DNA of 64,000 nt from Dermanyssus gallinae (GCA_003439945.1 QVRM01005375.1:1116001-1180000), one strand, 5' to 3'. Positions 1 to 11,948 are shown, counted from the stretch's first letter. A program made the numbers and translations. Notes: generated by a model not told the origin, from the letters alone.

Positions 1-1040
1 TAGTATTGGCAGCCAGCGTCAAATGCGGCTCAGAAGCTGGGTTATTGCGTTTACAACGTTGACCTGGCGGTTTCATAAAAGACTCACACAACGGACCTCA
101 TCAGCAATGGATAAATGAACCAAATTTCCGTACGTGGTAAAAAAATATTAACGTAATTGGCATATTTTGAGTGAAATTCCGTACAGATAATACAAGTAGA
201 ACATCGTATTGATTTTCCGGTTACTGACTTGCTGACACCCCGCTACCCAACGTGGAAGGACGTTTCGAACAACTTTAGCGACAAATGCCTACACCGACAA
301 CCTAGAGGTCTGAATGAGCAAAGTTCTTCTCCACGGAAGCGCTGAAAAAACCATGCGCAGAAGGAAGTTTATACGAAGCGTTATATCGGATATAACGACG
401 TGATATAAGGACACAGTAGGTATAGAATCCACCACAAAAGGCCCGCCGCCTCTCTAACTGGATTATCTGTCCCCATATTGTTCTTATTCTCCTCGAGGAG
501 TTGAGCGCTGTTTTGAAAATATGCACTACTTGCTAAGAGTTAATAAAATAATATATATAGATATAGCGATATGTTTAGCGAGTTGCATAATACGGGACAC
601 AAAAATGCTTGACTTGTAGTAACACTCTGAGCAAAAATTTAAGACAATAGCAAAACATGAAACAGCAGGCGCTGCTTTAGTTTTGATGCCATGACTAAAA
701 ACTGAACAGACATTATTTCTTTTTTTTAGCAGTGCTAGCTCAATCAATAGTGCTATACGAAAGATAAATACACATAAAGTGGGATAAGAACACTCTGTGA
801 TAATTTTTGTTTAAACAAGATGAGCAGCATTCTCATCTTGTTATTTCTTTTTGTTCGAACGCTGAGCCTAGAGAGACTAGAAAATCAGCCAACAGTTTCA
901 ATATGTAGAGTGTTAGGCCGTAAAACATAGTTTTAAACTTTAGTTCCTGTTTTGGTTGTTTGCTGTGCACCGTTAGAGAGGGCAAGCCTTTAAATAAATG
1001 CAACAAAAAATAACGCAGATGAACGTGCATGAATATATTC
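1..1040. other. Non-coding stretch, nothing recognised
   Basis: Mixed AT-rich sequence. The open frames are under 75 codons on the minus strand and match nothing I know. The first LINE endonuclease residues appear just after this stretch, so the 5' truncation point of that element probably lies near its right edge. Confidence 0.5.
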
Positions 1041-1971
1041 ACCCCGTAAATAGTGTTAACGTTGACGTGTTTTATCTCCTTCCGAAATTTAATTCTGCAG
1101 AAGTTACAGACGTTGTATTCGCGGGACTCTCGGGTCTTGACCTTAGGGCTCCAACAATCGTTGGAGGTGACTTAAATTGCAGAATAGATAAGGGAGCCAA
1201 TGACGACAAAGGGGAAGTTCTCCTGCAGCTTATGGATGATGTGGGTTTTGTGTGTGCTAATGCGCGAAATGACTTCACCTACGTCTGCCATAGCGGCAGA
1301 AATACCATAGACATATTGTTTCATAATCTTGATTGCACTGACTTTCAGAGCTTTGAAGTTCTGGAGCTTGCTTCAAGAAAGCATCTACCTGTACGAGCTG
1401 TAGTACGCGTGCCTGCTCTAGGGCAGGAACAGCAGAAACGTTCACAGATGAAGCCGACCCGTCATCTCGATTTAGCCGCGCTTCCAGTCGGTATTGAGAG
1501 TGTATTGGCCGGAAGTGATGTAGATGTCTGCTGTCGGACTCTCGAAGGAGTAATGCAGAGAGAAGTTAAGTGGAGAAAGTTCAAGCCGCGGAGATCCCGG
1601 CCGTGGTTCACACGGACTTGTTACCTCCGACATAGAGAACTACTCGGCTTGCTGAGACTAGCAAAAGCCTGAGCAGATCCACAGCTCCAAGCAAGGCGAA
1701 GACAGGATTACGCGTCTCGTAGAAAGTCCTACGTAGGGCTATGCCGTGACTATACGGTCGAACATGCGAGGCGAGAGGAAGCCCGTCTACTTGAACGAGC
1801 AGAAAGGGAGCCCCATGCCTACATAAACCGCTCTCGTAAGGGGATACGGCACTCACTGAGTGACGAGCAGGTAGAGCGTCACTTGGCGAATCTGCTATTC
1901 AACCCTCACGTAAAAAACTCGGCCGCAGAGGTTGAGTATCCACTTACATGGCTTGGAATACAACATTGAAT
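998..1971 (+). pseudogene. LINE A endonuclease domain and linker (broken)
   Basis: An open frame runs to a TGA at 1670-1672 and then continues open in the same frame for about 100 more codons to 1971. Motifs seen are GGDLN near 1162-1178, TYVCHSGRNTIDILFHN near 1278-1325 and KHLPV near 1379-1393. These correspond to the GDFN, T-W/S-x-ID and SDH(L)P motifs of LINE endonucleases, with the SDH motif weakened to RKH. The linker is rich in Arg and Glu (RREEARLLERAEREPHAY), as is common between endonuclease and RT. The first part of the endonuclease is absent. The copy is inactive because of the truncation, the stop and the R2 insertion. Confidence 0.8.
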
Positions 1972-2026
1972 TTATTCAATAATTGCACATTTGCACACTG
2001 AGGCAGTGCCCGCCTAAAAAAATAAT

Positions 2027-5000
2027 TTAAAATCGCCTCCCGGTGAGTTCGCCTGCTCCTCCTCCGCGACGGACCCAGCTCTTGTGGTCCCGGTGCGCCC
2101 GGAAGACCCGTAGGGTACCCTGCATGGCCAGGACGGTTAGGTCGATCAGGTTTTTCTTCGATAACCCGAGAGTCAGGAGATCCTTCACCGACTCGGGCTC
2201 CCATACACCGGTCATCGACACGGTGATGGACCCGAATCGGTGGGGAAGCGAGCTGGGAAGTTGATCCCTGACCCCGGGTATATCGTATTTCCTGATCTTA
2301 TCCCGTCTGGCCAATGCAAGGTCTCTTGAGGGGCCGCAGACCTCGGCGTCCAAGACCCAGACCCTCGTAGGTGTTGTTATGACGAGGTCTGGTCTCCGAG
2401 CCGGTGCGGCGGGTCTTCGGAAGGTGCGCTCTCGTTCCACCTGCATTCCTTTAGCACGGAGTAGGCGGGTGACTCGCTCACATATGTCATCGTGGCGCTT
2501 GATTATAGGGCGATGGGTGTGATCGCACACTTGAGCGATGTGGGCCAGCGTCTCGACAGCGTTGCACCCATGACGACAAAATTTGTCGTACCCGGGGCGA
2601 CCCCTTGCGAGTCTGGCACGCGTTGGTAGTGCGTTGATCCTTAACTTAATCAGGTTTATGTACTCCCTACCGGATAGGTAAGGAGTACCCTTGACCCAGT
2701 CATTTGTAAAAGGGGTTAGGTGTGTGTCTTTTAGGTGAGCCCCATCGACTGTGTTATGTAGTGTACGAGACCAGTACTCGGTCTCGTGTGCGGCGTCTTC
2801 AATGGTCGTGTCATCGAACACACAGAGAGCGCTGGTTTTCGCCAGCTCCTTTCTGTGATAATCGGTCGACAGCAGCCATTGAGTGCCTATGTGGGATGAT
2901 CTGTTCAGGGCAGTGAGGCGGGAGAGGCGAAGTCTGGGAATTAGTGTACGGAGACAGGGGATGTCCAGACCGCCGTGTGAGATGTGCGCGTATAGGAAGG
3001 CGTTTGGCACGCTGTTTTCGAGTTTGAGCCACTGCAACTTCACCGTTCGCCTGATCTCACAGTCTAGTTCTAGGAGGAATTTTTGAGACGGTCGGGGACC
3101 AGCGACCAGTTTATAGAGAATTTTCGGGATAAGGAATTGTTTCAGTATTGTTAAGCGTTGCTGGGGTTTAAGGGGAGCTGATGTTAGTCTGCCGAGTAGT
3201 TCTAGGAGAGTGACCTTGGCCGTGTCGACTCTGCCATTACTGTCGAACTCGATGCCGAGGTATCTCCATCGAGCGCATATACCCTTGGCTGGCAATTGCC
3301 TCCCTCCAACGGAGAATTCGGGGGTTGACTGATAAAGGCTCTTCTTCACCCGGCCATCATAAAGATGCGAGATCGTAAAGCTCTTATCAGTGTTGATTTC
3401 AAGGCCTCTTTCTTTAAGTAAGGGGAAAGCTAAATCTAGGAGTTGTTGGAGGGTGTTCTTGGTGGAGGCGAGGAGGATGAGGTCGTCCGCAAAGGCTAGG
3501 CCCATAAGGCGGTTTCCTTCTTTTAGTCGATATCCTAAATTGTCTAAGTTTATTTTCCTGAGAATGTCGTCAAGAACTAGATTAAATAACAGGGGTGACA
3601 GGGGATCACCCTGACGAACACCCCTGGTGGGCCTGATAGTACGACATTCTTTACCGAACTTCGAGGAGAGTTTGGGACGATTGGTAATAGGCGCTCGATA
3701 TACTCGATGAAGACTTCCGGATACCCTCTGGCCCCGAGTGTCCACAGGACCGCGTCATGGCCGATCGAGTCGAACGCCTTACGCAGGTCGACCGACGCGA
3801 TCCGCAATTCGCGGTCTGTGGACTGGGCATCATGAATGATGCCATCGAGAACCGTCAGGTTTTCGAAAGTCCCATCGAATGGGAGGAAGGCTCGTTGAGT
3901 GGGGAGAATTTTAATAGATTTTTGGATACGTTTAGAAAGGATTTTATTAAGCGTTCTTTGTAAGTAAGAGCTAATCGAGATGGGTCGGAGGTCACTGGGG
4001 GAGGAGGCATCAGTGACCTTGGGGATGAACGCTACTCGAGCCTTTTGTTGGCAGGGGGGAACATCACTAATGAATAGAATATTAAGGAGACAGCAGACAT
4101 TCTCTAAGGGGAGTTTACGGAGGGATGCTAGTTTAATCCCATCCAAGCCTAGTGCTTTAGATGTCCCTCGGAGAGCTTGATTGCGTTTCTAGGAGGGAGA
4201 TAGGGGTAGAAACGCAGTTGAGATCAGGGTTGGGAATGTAGGGGTTTGGCGTAAGTGGCGGGGGTGGGGGTTGGGTCATTGCAGTAGTCCAATGCTCTAC
4301 AACCTCCGTGTCATTCATGTTGTTTATTCGGCGTACACCGTCTAGTATGCCTTGAGCACACTTGGAGCGGTTTTTGTTGTATAATTTCTGTGTGATAGCG
4401 TAGTGTTCCCGCCGCAGCTTACGCTTTGACAGCGCCCTATCAGTGGACGGGGGCGTCACAGCTGTGCGCGGGTGTGTTGTTGCGTTTATGTGTTTGTGTA
4501 GGAAGTCGTTTAGTATTTGGGAGTGTGCCTCACCTTGGCAAATTATATTTGCAAGGTGGGTTAGGTCTGTGGTTGATGAGTGTGGGGGGAGCGTGTTTGT
4601 GAGGGCTTGTATTCGCGCTATGATAGCGTCTTTTGGGGAAGGAAACTTGGTTTCCTGTGAGTCAAGGTCGGACCTTTTGGGGTAAGGATCGCCAGACTCG
4701 TCGTCGGAGCCAGACGGAGAACGAGTTCGTTTGTGAACAAACTCGTTAACTCGCGCCTTATACGCTGCCGATTTCCGCTGGCGTTTAATCGACTCAAGTG
4801 TGCGATCAGGGAATTTAGACAATAAAAGTTTATTGATCTCGCAGGGTGTAGTTTCGCTATTCTCTGATACTAGGGAGGCTTCTAAATAGGCTAATAGCTC
4901 ACGGTCCTGGGGGTCCCAGCGCGCCTTTTTAAGAGGAGGTTGACTGCTCAGCTCTTCATTCATGAGAATCGGATGTTTCCGCCTCACATGAATGGCTAGG

Positions 5001-5044
5001 CCGGATTTGGAGAGAAAACTACGAGAGCAGTCAGCGACTGGGCA
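2027..5044 (-). pseudogene. R2-clade polyprotein: C2H2 finger, Myb, RT, CCHC, RLE (frameshifted)
   Basis: The N-terminal finger reads CPVADC...HVRRKH (C-x4-C-x12-H-x4-H) at 5044-4973, followed by a Myb-like WDPQDRELLAYLEASL with a basic KRQRKSAAYKARV stretch that would bind target DNA. The RT shows VDLRKAFDS at about 3789-3763, GVRQGDPLSPLLF at about 3622-3584 and FADDL with the catalytic Asp pair at 3493-3482. The CCHC knuckle starts CRHGCNAVETLAHIAQVC. The endonuclease motif is RRPDLV...VWVLDAEV, the PD..D signature. Reading frame changes are needed near 4190 (between SSPRDI* and the block beginning ALRGTSKALGLDGIK) and near 3690 (between FIEYIER and APITNRPKL), and probably near 5045-5055. 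The length, about 1000 residues, is near full size for R2. The frame breaks make it a relic, although the catalytic residues survive. Confidence 0.85.
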
Positions 5045-5052
5045 TATTAAAT

Positions 5053-5328
5053 TTAGGGGGGAGGGACCGTGAGGGGGGAGAGGGGGTACACCCTGCGAGG
5101 GGGAGGGGGGTTTGTGGGAGTAATGCCACTAGTGCCGGGGGTGTTAGCCTCGACACCAATAGCATTATAATTTAATTGGTTATCGCTGCTATTGAATGAG
5201 ACACCGGAGCCGCTTGGTATAGGTGATGGCTTCTGTACGGGGGGAGGGGGAGTAGAATCGGCTATAATGCTATTACTAGTCGATAGGAGAATTAATATTC
5301 GGCCGACTATTATTAATATTAGCAGCAA
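5053..5328 (-). pseudogene. Probable R2 N-terminal proline-rich segment
   Basis: Ninety-one codons on the minus strand, rich in Pro, Ser and Asn (for example TPTNPPPPRRVYPLSPLTVP), ending immediately upstream of the finger in an adjacent frame. R2 proteins often have a low-complexity region before the finger, so a small indel in the C-rich run near 5050-5056 could separate the two. I infer continuity from position only. The N-terminal part, which has a hydrophobic stretch, may be 5' UTR rather than protein. Confidence 0.45.
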
Positions 5329-5430
5329 TTAGTAGTTGGGAGCTAGTTGGTAAGGGAGCGCCTGAATCGGGAGCGGTGGAGCTATTATCTATGTTGTCAT
5401 TGTTATTACTAGGTGGGGGGGGGAGGGAGT

Positions 5431-6741
5431 GAACAGCACACAATGAATCTTCCCTTTGAGGAAGAAGAAGTATGCCGAGTTATCCGATCCCTTCCTAGAT
5501 GAAAAAAGTAGTGGGCCAGATCGGGTCTACTACGAACATTGGGTGCAATTGGAGCCACTCTTGAAGGGGATCCTCTGTGATTTCTTTAATAGAATTATGG
5601 AGGAAGGGCGAATGCCCAGAGTTTGGCACATTGCTAGGCTTTCTCTGTTATTCAAGGGTAAACACGGCGACGATAGAAGTGACCCAAATTTGTACCGGGG
5701 AGTGGCGTCGGAGCGAACGCTCAAGAAAATATTCTGTAAGCTGATTATTGAAAGGATTGCAAATGTAGCAAACCATGCTCTGCCTCCTGAGCAGTTCAGA
5801 TTTAGAAAAGGCATGGAGACCCGCGACGCCATCCACGTTTTGCAATCCGAAGTAGAACGGGCGGTGTCTCGTCCAGGAGGCCACCTGTATGCAGTCTTCA
5901 TTGACTGCGTCAAGGCCTTTGACAAGGCTCCGCGCGATCTTATGATCAATTGTTTTAGACAGATTGGCATAGGTGGAGCTGTTCTGCGAGTAATTTCTAG
6001 TTTTTTCGACAATGATACACTGTTGGTCGAGGGAAGGAGCGGCGTGCTTGAGCTAACGCAGAATGTTGGGACTCCTCAGGGGGAACCACTAAGCTGCATC
6101 TCGTTCACGCTGCTTCTGGCCGACCTTGTTCAATACGAGTTCCAACATGCCGTGATAGTGATATATGCTGATGACATCGTTGTTGCTCATCGTAACATTG
6201 GTGCCATCTCGCGCATTACCGCCATGGTAGAGGCGTATCTCATGAAAAAAGGGCTAGAAATAAACTCACGCAAAACCAAGGCGGTTAAGTTTCGTCGCGG
6301 TGGGCGTTTAGCTGCAAACGACGTTATTCGTTGCTGCGGGAGGCCATTGGAGTTTGTAAACTCTTTCCCATACTTGGGTCTACGGATTCACTACAGGGGA
6401 ACATCGTTTTCTACACACATCAAGAACAGTGTTAACTCGGCACTGGCAGCTCTCTACGGAGGAGTCGGAGATGTACGGCGACTGTCCGTCGGTAGGGCAA
6501 TGCGCTTGTTTATGTTAAAGACTCTGCTAAAGTTGGCGTATAGTAAAAGTGCTTCACACTATACATGAACCGAGTACTCTGCCTTTCAATCAAGGCGAGA
6601 AGCCGCTTTGTGTATGTATTGTCGGACTGTGCGCCGATGGTGGAGATGCTTCGGCTTAGGCTGCGTATGCCATTGACGGAGCCACTTAACCATTTCTTGG
6701 GAGAGTGGCGACGCAAATTCTCTCTCTCTGGCTCTGGGTGA
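5431..6741 (+). pseudogene. LINE A reverse transcriptase (frameshifted)
   Basis: The block begins in one frame with NLPFEEEEVCRVIRSLPR (5446-5499), the usual lead into a LINE RT, then shifts to the frame reading DEKSSGPDRVYYEHW (about 5500 on). Conserved RT motifs follow: FIDCVKAFD at about 5898-5924, GTPQGEPLS near 6070-6096 and YADDIV at 6163-6180. A second shift near 6565 is needed to continue into the C-terminal piece RSRFVYVLSDCAPMVEMLRL, which ends at a TGA at 6739-6741. The RT active-site Asp pair is intact. The copy is dead through its frameshifts and the R2 insertion between endonuclease and RT. Confidence 0.85.
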
Positions 6742-6744
6742 GCA

Positions 6745-9700
6745 ATCCGGGTAATGTGGCTATCTGGAATGTACACATTAGACATTTTATTACACGTTTT
6801 CATTATGTGATCTGGTCAGCCATATTTTTCATAAAACTGTCAAAATCCGGTCAGTTTCGATTTTTTTTCCCGACTGACTGCTACAACTTCCATTCTACTC
6901 GGTTCACACAGTGTTCCGTTAGACAAAATGAATTTTCTCCTTGTAAAGCGTTAACCCTTCCCCCTGCCCTGAAAATGTTCACGTTCTTATAGCTTGGCTC
7001 TTCTTTGATTCCGGAAAGGGAGCAGACGCTCTTCAACTGTTCGAACGTTAATCACGAATCTACTCAATTGTGTACACGCTTTCTGAGAAAGATGCCTTGC
7101 AATCTGGGAAACGCTTTAGTGACTCCTACAAGTGTAGTGCCGCATCGAAAATAATGTCCTCTCGACGGTTCCTCCTTGTTTTTACCACCATTAAAATTAC
7201 ACTTTTCAACATCACTTTCTAGCTACCTCCTAGTCTAATACGGAATACCTCAGACAGCCTAACTAGCAAGGGATTTCTAGTGTACTCTAGGTTTGATCCC
7301 GGGTGTGGGGATGTATTTTTGAGTTCGAAGATGTCAGGTGTCAGTGTATATATGAAACGCATTAGAAAATGGATGGTGGAGCATGGCACATTTCCGGAGT
7401 GCACTTGGGCTCCGCGTTTGGTCATTCTACGTTGTCACAAGAACTTGCTGTTAAAAAGCCCGCATAAAAATGTAACATTTCCAAACAATGTTGAAAACAC
7501 TAAGATGCAGTTTCGAGGAGTCACATACACACCGGGAACATCTAACCGTGGTTAGTTGAAAATGATTTAATATATATTTATATTTGCGTACATTGATAAT
7601 GACGAAGATGTATGACTAACCAGACGTGTGGTGTTCTCTGTAGATTTAGAAAACAACGATCAAAATAGACAGACATGGTAACTACATAGCAGTACTTGCG
7701 CATATGATGAATTTCAGCGCAAGGACGAAAAACTACACATGCTCTTCTGTGGTAGACGGCATATATTTAAATGCAAGTGCTGGTTAGCGTAAAATTGTAA
7801 ATCTTGTATGCCATACCGGAACTCGGTTACATCACAAATGTTATGATGTTCTCTGCCATCTACTTGTTCTGGCCGTAAGCCAGTACAGATATGTCGCCGT
7901 ATCCAGGAAATTAATGCAGTGGATGCGTACATGCGAACCTCGAAAATTATTCTACAGCGGCGGCGCTAATAAATTAAGCAGTCGCTAACTAGAGCGATAC
8001 AAAAAGGCTTCCGATTGAACAGACGTAAGAAAGATAACATGACATGCGGATATATTAATGGTAGAAATGCGGCTTGATATACATACACTTACCTGAGCAT
8101 AGAATAGATTTAATAGAGACAGCACACGCATTGAACAGCCAGACGTCTGACGAAATAAATATGACAGAGGGTTTACGATAGGGATACCTAGTGTTAGTCA
8201 TATTGTTTGCTAAATTCATTAGCGAACTAAACGTGCCTCTGCTTCATTCAAATTATGAATACCACGCCCAGAACCGAAATCTGGTTAAAGTAAGAACTCT
8301 CCAGACTCGAGAACAGCTGTTTGCTGACGACCGTGTCATCATTGGACAAATCAACGGGAACACTACTACAAATTATTACACAAATATGCTCATTTTAATG
8401 CGAGTTCAGTATTTACTGTCTTGATAGAACGAAGGGAAATACTAACCGTTGTATAATTAAGAGAACAAAAATATATAAATAATTTTTAATCATTCTAAAT
8501 AATGGCCTAAACTACCGATTCACTTCACCGCAAGAAGGAGACACAGAAGTTAGACGTCTAGGGCAGCTAAACGTGCGATTCCTGTGGGTCGTCAATACTT
8601 TCGATATGTCTAGGATGCACTCGAATGTTGTACACTGGCATATAGAAACGAAAGGACAACCGTACCTAGGATGACTCAAACTGGTCTAGGTCCCACCAGG
8701 CAGGGGCATTGGAATCTAATATATCCTTGTTTTGGATATATACGGGTTCACCCTACATGTGCCTATGTCGCGTCTTTTTGATTCCAATGTCGTATTCTTT
8801 TCAGAGTGGTTTCGTATGCGCTCTGCCGGATGTGCTCTAGTGCTGGCGCGAAATATTAAACTGCCATAGGGACGCGCAATGGAATGTATAAAGCAGGAAT
8901 CCTTAAAAAACAGACTATATTAGAGCGCGCAAGAAAAATAAAACTACAGAGAATAAAATCAAGTATGCAGGTAGGGTAGACGTAATGCTAAGACAAGATG
9001 CAATACAGATCGCAGTGGTACAAGTGGACGGAAGGTCTCAGAAACCTACTCATGCAGCCTACTAGTAAAGAAGATTGAAAATTAGTGTATGTTGAATAAA
9101 TACATAGATAAGTGAACGTCTGAAAACGCGTGACAACATTGCGTGACAAATGTATGACGGTTTAAAAAGCCTCAACGTACTACCACTAAACTGCCGACAC
9201 GCTAGCCTCGACGTACTGAACGACACTATACTGCGCAATCGCTGTTAGCTGTTGTGCACCTACAGCGATACTCACCAGCACTGAAGGAGATATCACGTAT
9301 GTTTTTTTTCTGACATAGATTAAAATAAAGTTGATTTCCGTATAATACATTAGGTATATGTTACACACATCAACTAGCTAAGCCAATGCGCATTGTGACT
9401 GTCACGTGTCCGTTTCGATGAGGCCAGGGCGAGACCACTTCAGGAGTGTGCCCCGAACGGAATTTCCCAGTGGTATATTGACAAGATCACGTATGTTTTA
9501 CAATAACTACTTAACTACGAGCACGAATTTAAACTACGGATCATAAGCACCGGCTGGCCGAACGGTCAGAGCAATACGTGGACAGGAGAAAGTTTCCCCG
9601 AGAGTCAAATTACCTCGTCGGCTACCTCTTATGTATTCCTGTGCACACACCTCACAGACAATCTCGTCAGGTAACTGTTGAGTAGCAAATGGAAGTTTGC

Positions 9701-10160
9701 CTACCTCGTGGCAGACATGTTCAACTGTTATTCGCGACAAGAGACATGTAGCCCCAGAATTTATACTTAATATGTGAAATGTAGCATACGGTAAAGCATA
9801 AGATTTTGCACAACAAGGCCCTACGGGGTTATCAGAAATTTGTTTGAAGACTGGACCATACTAAAGACAGTAGTCACGACAGCAATCGGGAAACGAAGAA
9901 TCCCCTATTGATACGGAAAAGTTACCACTTGAAACTTTAGCCTTTCGTAAGCTTCGGCCTCCTGGGTCTTTAATTAAGAGTACTATGAGTAGGTGGGAGA
10001 AGTACCTGTAGGTGCTTATCGGAGCAACTGGCCGGGGGAGGCCTCATCTTTAGGAGAATTTCCACAAGACCAGAACCGTTCCGATCTGCATCTGCTTCGG
10101 CCCCAACTTTTCAGCGTTCAGCCGTTTCGCCAACTAACTTAATGGACTTAAATCGTCCAC
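6745..10160. other. AT-rich intergenic DNA
   Basis: No coding region is supported. The longest open frames are under 95 codons and have no recognisable motif. At 7285-7300 the sequence ggtttgatcccggg resembles a tRNA-type B box with one change and may mark a very decayed SINE, but I see no matching A box. Confidence 0.5.
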
Positions 10161-10167
10161 CCACTAA

Positions 10168-10212
10168 AAACCTCAATCCTCCCTACCCCCAGAGTAGGGA
10201 GGATTGAGGTTT
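10168..10212. repeat. Perfect 19-bp hairpin
   Basis: Arms 10168-10186 and 10194-10212 are exact reverse complements (core CCTCAATCCTCCCTAC) with a 7-base loop. The hairpin lies about 190 bp beyond the end of the R1-like LINE fragment on the minus strand, so it could be part of that element's 3' untranslated RNA, a small MITE, or a local palindrome. Confidence 0.85.
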
Positions 10213-10404
10213 GAGGTCCAAGAATGTTGGCATTGTGTGGAATTCGGAATTGTGTGGCACTACTTCGAGACCGTGGGAGAGGAGCCTCGTGTTCCACCGG
10301 CTCTCATGGATCTCGCCGTGTTCTCAGCTCACGAACCCGAGGGGATGCTTCGTTCTATGGAAAGCTGGGTTGCCATAGCCCCATGCGGCGCACCCTCATC
10401 TCGA

Positions 10405-10790
10405 TCACTTTATGACACCTGCATGCCTCCGTAGCGCGTCCGGCGAGCGTTTTCTTCGCCGCCTCTTTTCGCGCAAAATTGCGTCTAAGAAACGGACACC
10501 TGCTACCCATGCGGCATCCTCCATCATGTGACCGACAATGTTTTGTGTCGATCTCCCTGTATAGCAGTACGTCGAACTTCTGCGGATCTGAGCCAGGCCG
10601 AAGCAGGACGAGACCATATGGTCAACATCGTCCGGCTGCCCCGACGTGCAGAGTGTGTACGTGTTCCACCTGCGACTTCCCAATGCTGTTATAACTTGGG
10701 TCATAGAGAAATCCATGTTGCCTTCTGGATGATCATCCGCTTTTTGATATCCGAGATCCCACACGTGGCCAAGCATTGACTCGCATGAAA
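10405..10790 (-). pseudogene. C-terminal end of an R1/I-type LINE polyprotein (relic)
   Basis: The minus-strand frame reads TQVITALGSRRWNTYTL, then DDVDHMVSSCFGLAQIRR, then a block ending WVAGVRFLDAILREKRRRRK. This follows the order found downstream of RT in R1-type LINEs: TQ(V/L)LTGHG.F..YL, a zinc-knuckle half with D..H....C, and a C-terminal W.A...F...I segment before a basic tail. The first Cys pair of the knuckle is not visible, and no RT was found upstream in usable frame. It is a 5'-truncated fragment with the tail of the ORF at the low-coordinate end. Confidence 0.65.
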
Positions 10791-11948
10791 TAAAATGTTC
10801 ACTAATAGATCATGCATAAGGCACGACGTAAGGTGTCGGATCTTGTCAATATACCACTGGGAAGTTAGAACGATAACAGTTGGCATCCAGAGTTAGGTTC
10901 ATCTGCCCATGCTGAATGCAATCTAACCATTGAACGACCTCCGTAATTGGCGCACTTCACGTCTATTTTTGCCGTAGAGAGACATCCTGGTTTCAGCCGA
11001 GAGTGGATTGACCTGGCATTGGTCATTGCGCCATTTCCGTTATCGTGTGTGGACGTACAGCGGGCCTGTAGGTAGTTGACAATAGCCAATGTCAAGCAAC
11101 GCAACGATCTAGGAGGCTCTCTCTGGCGTAGTATCTATTTTTCAGAACTCGTTAGTGGCTCTATCACTAACATTATTGGCATTGCGACATGAAACATCTT
11201 TCTAGAGTACCACCGGGAGAATGGACCGGAGGTTAAAACTAAGATCGTATATCAGAGCTCTCTGTATTTTACTAGATCATGAAATTAAGAATAGGACGTA
11301 TCGATTTAGCATGTATATATATATATATATACTAAATAAAATAAGGCATTTGCGCTGAGATACGTATTATCACACGAAAATATGCAATAAGCCTTTGTCT
11401 GTAGGTACTGCTATTATTCATGTTCATTGTTTATCACGTAGAAACACACACACATGCATATGTATACATGCCTAGATACAAGCTACATCTTCGTATAATT
11501 ACAGTCAGCATACGTAATGTTGATTAATCGGTTGTAATTGAAGCCGCAATCATTACCGAGCATCGGGCTGTACAGAAGCAACGCCAGCAGGCAGTGACGA
11601 ACGGGATGCTTACATAGCATGCTGCTGGGATGCATCCATAATAATTTCTGTGCTGATAGATTCCTGACCGAAAGGGAAAACGCAGAAACGACCGGGAACC
11701 CCTGAAAAGTGAAGCAAGAGGGCAAGCTGTCATGATTAGCCGATCAGAGGCAAATGACCGAGCAACGACAATGCCAGCTCCGTCAGGCGGTTGTGTGGAT
11801 GAACTGACACTCTGAATGGCTGAGCGCCATTATTATGGACGCATTACATTATTATGGGCTCATGCATGTTACTACAGCAGTGAGTTTGTTCAAGACAATG
11901 TATTCGCACGATGGAGAGGCCATCCGAATATAATATGAAGTTTTGATA

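Larger units (their letters stand above)
1972..5430 (-). mobile_element. R2-like: R2-clade non-LTR retrotransposon relic, nested in LINE A
   Basis: Read on the minus strand, the element has, in order: a proline-rich N-terminal stretch (about 5328-5053), one C2H2 finger (5044-4973), a Myb-like basic region (about 4925-4760), a reverse transcriptase (about 4200-2900), a CCHC knuckle (about 2580-2515) and a restriction-like endonuclease (about 2400-2337). This is the single-ORF architecture of R2-clade elements. R2 proper inserts at a fixed site in 28S rRNA genes, but the flanks here are LINE protein-coding sequence, so this copy is outside rDNA. A short A/T-rich segment (about 1972-2026) follows the stop and serves as the 3' UTR. 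Exact ends and any target-site duplication are undetermined. Confidence 0.85.
1040..6745 (+). mobile_element. APE-type non-LTR retrotransposon (LINE A), 5'-truncated and split by an R2 element
   Basis: Two collinear plus-strand blocks of one LINE polyprotein flank an unrelated minus-strand element. The left block (about 1050-1970) is the C-terminal two thirds of an apurinic/apyrimidinic-type endonuclease plus linker. The right block (about 5431-6741) is the reverse transcriptase and the start of the C-terminal region. The endonuclease N-terminus, which carries the first catalytic Asn and Glu, is missing, as is usual for 5'-truncated LINE copies. Both parts lie in the same orientation and in the correct order, so the R2 element landed inside this copy. 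The clade (CR1/L2/Jockey-like or other) is not resolved. Both ends are approximate; no target duplication or tail was identified. Confidence 0.8.

Noticed and set aside
1972..5430. Location of the R2-like element in a 28S rRNA gene
   Set aside because: Neither flank resembles rRNA; both are LINE A coding sequence in a continuous order.
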